Positions 59,620 to 64,000 of a stretch of 64,000 nucleotides of DNA are shown here, piece after piece. The notes beneath the pieces are model-generated. The model was not told the DNA's origin. It ran no database searches and saw nothing but the letters and a program-made list of their open reading frames with translations. Source of the DNA: Erythrophleum ivorense (Eukaryota > Streptophyta > Magnoliopsida > Fabales > Fabaceae); assembly GCA_026724425.1 (NCBI GenBank), contig JAIUCV010000001.1, forward strand, positions 9,096,556 through 9,160,555. Reading direction: 5' to 3'. The translations under genes were made by a program, and so were the position numbers. Each line of letters starts with the position of its first letter. The first letter of the stretch is position 1.

Positions 59620-62600
59620 TGGCTTTACATTGACATTAAGTGCCTGACTGAAGTAAGCGTATAGTTCTTCATTGGTTATTTTAGCTGGATTGTTGAAAAG
59701 TGGTTCTTTTTCATGTAAAGGATAAAGATGTTCACCCTGTTTGTCTAGCGTCCATTACCACGGGCAATTGATGTTAGGAAGACAGGATTTGGGGTGTAAG
59801 CGAGGGTTTGCTTGAATCATCTGATTCAGTAGGCTCTGTTTAATCTACAGCATATTTGGTTAATGTCACTAAATTCCTTCCACCAATTTTGTGTGGTAAA
59901 GTCTCAGATTCTTAAGCATCTTTCCTTAAATTGGATCTTTGAAGTTCCAGGGAAAAGATTTACATCTCCCCCTCCTCCCAGCCGTTTCTTTTCCCCAAAC
60001 GACCTTTAAAAAAATAGGTTATTTGTTAGAAGTCTAATATGGTTTTTGAAGTTTAACCGAAAAGCAAGTGTTAAATGAACTGTGGATGCTGCTGAAAAAT
60101 TGTAGTACTCAGTGATGCACTTATCAGTCCGACCATGAACCTGCTGCGAGACAGAGTAATGGTATTGAGTTTTGTTTAGACCTCATTTTGGGAGGTAAGA
60201 TGCTACTATTTGGCAGATTGTTTTTAATTTTAATTTTGCAGGCAAACTGAATTAGTTGTTAAAATGTAAAACGACTCCCCTTAACTTCTAATTTAAAATA
60301 AAATAAAAACGTTAAATTTCATAAAAAATTGAGTAAGAAGTTACGTGATGTTAACTGTCATAGCAATGTTTCGCTTAGCAAGATATTGGATTCTCTAAAA
60401 ATTTCTTTCAAATTCTAAAATATCGTTTCTAGTTTTAAAAATTGATTGAAATTTCACTTTTTCTTTCTATTCAAAATTTAAGGGTATATTAAATTTATAA
60501 TTAAGCATAGATTGAAAGGGATAAATGGTAAATTTTTCTGATTGTTACAAATAACCTGTTTTTACATTCAACATGTGCCCATTGACAAAAGCTCTTACAT
60601 TCACTTATTGAACGAAAGTAAGGAAAGAGGATCCATTGAATTAAGGACTTACTCAACAATTATGTGAATAAGAAAGTTTGTGTGGGTCATATACTGAAAC
60701 TTATTTGTTGTCAAAGTCAAAGCTGAAGCGAATTAAAAGTAGTTAAGCATTCAATTATAGTATGTCCAGCTCACGGAGATGTTGATTTTTGAGTAACATC
60801 GTTGCAAGAAAAATGGCTTGCGTTGGCCCACAAGTGCCCGGAGACATTCTTAAACTACTAAACAAGCCTTAAGGACCAAGGTAGTGCTGTTGAATCATTG
60901 TGTCGGTTGAAGAGCTTCATGGGATACAATATTTTGTTAATATTTGAAATAATTTGTATTTTGATTTTTTATTAATAATTAATATTTATTTGAGAATCTA
61001 ATAGATCAATTATTAAGCTATTAATATTGATTTGTATCTTAATACAAAGGGACTATTTGGTTTCCTGAATCTGGGATTAGAAAATGGGAAAGTTAATGTG
61101 TATGCGAATGTAATTATTTTCACTGTGTTTCGTTTGACATTGAAAGGAAAAGGATTGTGATGACATTGACATGTTTGGTTGCAAAAACAGCATGAGAGGA
61201 ATGGCAAGTAAGGAAGGAAAAATGGCTAAGATGCCCTTGCCAAAAAAATTAAAATTGCCTTAGGAAATTATAAAATAATTTCCTTCCACTTCGTCGATCA
61301 ACCAAAACAGTGTACAGTCAAACAAAAAATGGGTGTTTTTCCTCCTTTTCATTCATCTTCCTCCTTATTATCTCTGATTAAGACCCCTTTGGTGAGCGTC
61401 GATTGTCCCTTGTCATTCATGAAGGGAGGCGTTCCACACTTGCAGATCTTTGGCAACTTATGGCACACTGATCTTTGAGTTAGGGCACAATTTGCTCCAC
61501 ACCAGCAAGGTTGGCCCAATTATCCCTCTAGGTCTGCAAATGTAAGTAAGTAGGCCGATAAAAAATGGCCATAAATTTCGAGAGCAACAAGATCTGCTAA
61601 ATTATTTAAAAATTTTAAATTCCAATTAACTTATTGGCTAATGCATGGCAGAGATCTGTGTTTCACTTCCTGCTTGTCGTGATCCATTGTTTACGACTTT
61701 TATCCTAAATTTGAACGTTCTCGAAAGATGCTTCGTTATTCGCAGCCTTAAAAAGTAGGGGAGAACCAACTAATTAACACGAATAGGTTATTGTAGTAAT
61801 ATATACCTTGAAAGTTGAAAGTTGAAAGAATGCCAAATAAGATTGAGAAAAAAGGAAAGAAAATATATAAAGATTCAAAGGGAGAAAAAATCTCTCTTTT
61901 AACTTTATTTCAAGTGGCCACTATTCTCTTTTTGGGTCTCTCTGCTAAATATCCTACTACAAATAATGGAAGGATGTCTTTCAGTTGATATATGGAAGGG
62001 GCAAAATGGTTATTGCTCCGATTTTGGGTCCAACGTACTTTTCCTTCTCGCGCCATAGTGATTTCATTGTGTTGCATCTTGAGGTCTTCAAAGCAATCTG
62101 GAGTGGCGAACCAAATGAGAAATATTGAAGGAATGCCTTGCACATTACTTAAGATGTAGCAAACCAAACAAGGCGCAATTAATTTTATAATTATAACTAG
62201 AGTGGGCCTCTCGTGCCAGCAGCATAGAGGATCCTGCTCTAAAATGAAATTCAAATTGTAATTAAAAAAGAGGCAAAAAGAAAAAAGGAAAAAACAGGCA
62301 AGGCATGAGTCACACTGTTCATAACTTATGAACAGTACAGATCCCAATAATTTATATATATATATAGATTATATTATATAGATTGAAGCAAAGTAGCATA
62401 AACTATTCCACTTTTAAACAGATGCGAAAGTGATTTTATACGTGGGTATGTAACCACATCATCCTACAATTAATGACTGATAATATTATAAACTCGAATT
62501 TATCATAAATTTTGATTATGAGTAATAAATTATTAGACATATAATATGTTATTAATTTAATTAGATTCATTACGTATATTTATCAATTATATTTATAAAG

Positions 62601-62884
62601 TTGATTTAACAATTTAGGATGAGAAACCTAGCACCTATTGCATCTAGGGTCTTGAGTGGAAATATATGTTGGGAAACCATGGATGCATATTTGAATTTAA
62701 GAAATTGACAATTGCCCATTAAAAATCATATTCTGTTTGATTTTTGATTCTCCTGTAATCCAATATTGCCAATTATAGAAGACCAAGGAGGAAGTCTATC
62801 ACAGGAAGAGCAAGACCTAAATGATTAAAGCACAAAGAGGATTAAGAGCATAGTAAGCATTCAATCCATTGAATAATTTGCTAA
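59620..62884. other. 3' flank of the desaturase and intergenic DNA
   Basis: 59620-60240 is of genic composition and probably includes the 3' UTR, but no clear polyadenylation site can be fixed. A MITE-like stretch is possible at 61045-61205 (gactatttggtttcc ... atgtttggttgc). A 145-codon minus-strand frame (62347-61910) resembles no family I know. Nothing else is supported. Confidence 0.4.
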
Positions 62885-64000
62885 ATTGTTAAGGCATCTA
62901 TACTAATCCTCTTAGAAAGGAAGAAGATATGAAGAGAAAGTCTTATTTGCAAATGTTTATGAGTAAAGGGAAAGGAACTGAGAAACAAAAGAAGGATGAT
63001 AGTATGAAGAGAGGGACTGAAGGAAAGGAGGATGGTGGGGACGAGGATGATAAGGTTGAGGAGAAGGATGAAGTTACTCATGATTTTCAAATGATTGAAG
63101 TGTTTAAGGGAGGCTTTCATTGCCCTTAGCTTGTCTTATCTACGAAGGTTTGGGGGAGAATTCATCGTGCATGAACCTTTACTCTTATTTTTAAACTCCT
63201 AGGGCATAGGATAGGATTCAAGGCTTTGGAAATCTAACTACAATAAATGTAGGCTAAAGATGTGATTATAACGTTGATTCATGTTAGGAATGAATTTTAT
63301 TTTGTTACCTTTACAAGTAAAGTCAACTATGATTTTGCTTTTTTAGAAGGCCTATGGATGATTTATGATCATTATCTTATTATGAGGCAATGGGTTTCAA
63401 ATTTTAATAATCTTAAAACTAGACTCAATAAGATGGTTGTTACACTTCCTTGACCTTCCTTGAGAGTATTGTGATGAGGAAGTCCTTACATACATGGGAG
63501 CTAGAATTGGAAAAACTCTTTGAGTTGATATTAATACTTCTTCTCATTTAAGAGGGGTTGCAAAGTGCATATTTGTGTATGGAGGTGGACCTTGATAAAC
63601 ATCCTTTCCTTATGTTCAAGCTTGAAGGTAGAACTTACAAGGTTGAGTATGAGGGGCTCCACTTTATGTGTCATAATTGTGGTTGATTTGGCCTTTATAT
63701 TGAAGGCTTCTTAGACGCAATGAACAATGATGATGATGCCAATGGGACATAGATTGTGGCAAAGGTGAATGGTGTACAAAGCTTGGAAGTTGCAAGAAAT
63801 AATGCACCACTAGGTGTTTAGACATTAGTGCAAAAGAATTGATGACAAAAAAGGTCAATGGATAAGGAAAGTTTAGAACCTAAATAAATTGATTCATGTA
63901 ACTTTTAGGATTTAGCTAACACTTTAGGGTTGAGGCTCAATATTTGTCAAAACTTTAAGAAGGAGATGATACTGATAAAGGGAAGGATTTAGAGTGAAGA
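62885..64000 (+). pseudogene. Decayed LINE ORF1 (DUF4283 and CCHC knuckle), runs off the end
   Basis: Translation in shifting frames gives the gag-like ORF1 of plant L1-type LINEs: a charged Lys/Glu-rich N-terminal part (about 62929-63110), then a DUF4283 fold. The DUF4283 part reads ITLIHVRNEFYFVTFTSKVNYDFAFLEG near 63270-63350 in broken form, with the typical EGLWMIYDHYL segment. Then come CMEVDLDKHPF and FKLEGRTYKVEYEGLHFMC, and a knuckle CHNCG..FGLYIEGF (about 63670-63715) in which a stop and lost residues break the CCHC pattern. Several stops and frameshifts show that it is dead. The reverse transcriptase part would lie beyond the window. Confidence 0.7.

Noticed and set aside
61910..62347. 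145-codon minus-strand open frame
   Set aside because: No recognisable family, no supporting promoter or conserved motif; Phe/Leu/Cys-rich composition is compatible with chance.
1..64000. CRISPR arrays, bacterial operons, organelle insertions, or integrated pararetrovirus
   Set aside because: No regularly spaced identical repeats, no Shine-Dalgarno-led gene strings, no recognisable plastid or mitochondrial genes, and no movement- or coat-protein-like frames. All reverse transcriptase traces fit LINE or copia elements.

Overview
This is plant nuclear DNA, most likely from a eudicot. It is strongly AT-rich, its genes are split by many GT-AG introns, its intergenic space is filled with decayed transposable elements, and its three intact genes are typical plant genes. 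I could not name the species.

Layout. Positions 1-10500 are gene-poor: a decayed plus-strand Ty1/copia polyprotein (about 1195-3870) with a probable 3' LTR, two inverted copies of a Mutator-type MITE (6176-6347 and 7456-7638), and a tandemly duplicated 184-bp repeat (8981-9351). A 13-exon gene on the plus strand (CDS 11164-20176) encodes a plastidic glucose translocator (pGlcT/GLT1 type), with a G-box upstream and a probable 5'-UTR intron. Behind it lie the 3' end of a dead LINE (21240-22852) and a SINE with a perfect 15-bp target-site duplication (23254-23510). A two-exon plus-strand gene (25366-26982) encodes a family-14 (core-2/I-branching, DUF266) glycosyltransferase.

From 27000 to 54900 I see no intact host gene. 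This stretch is a nested-transposon desert: AT-rich foldback elements, a near-complete but dead LINE on the minus strand (29976-33163) inserted in the middle of a foldback element, a hAT-like nonautonomous element (39473-40262), and a complete minus-strand copia retrotransposon (45366-50953) with both LTRs, PBS, polypurine tract and a TTTAA duplication. Its integrase is split by a further 818-bp insertion.

A three-exon plus-strand gene (55130-59619) encodes a sterol C-5 desaturase (STE1/DWF7 type). The window ends inside the gag-like ORF1 of a third decayed LINE (62885-64000).

The three host genes are all on the plus strand but act in unrelated processes: plastid sugar export, Golgi glycosylation and ER sterol/brassinosteroid synthesis. 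I see no cluster and no evidence of a new multi-gene system. The interesting material is the insertion archaeology: several insertions have recognisable duplicated target sites and a clear relative order.
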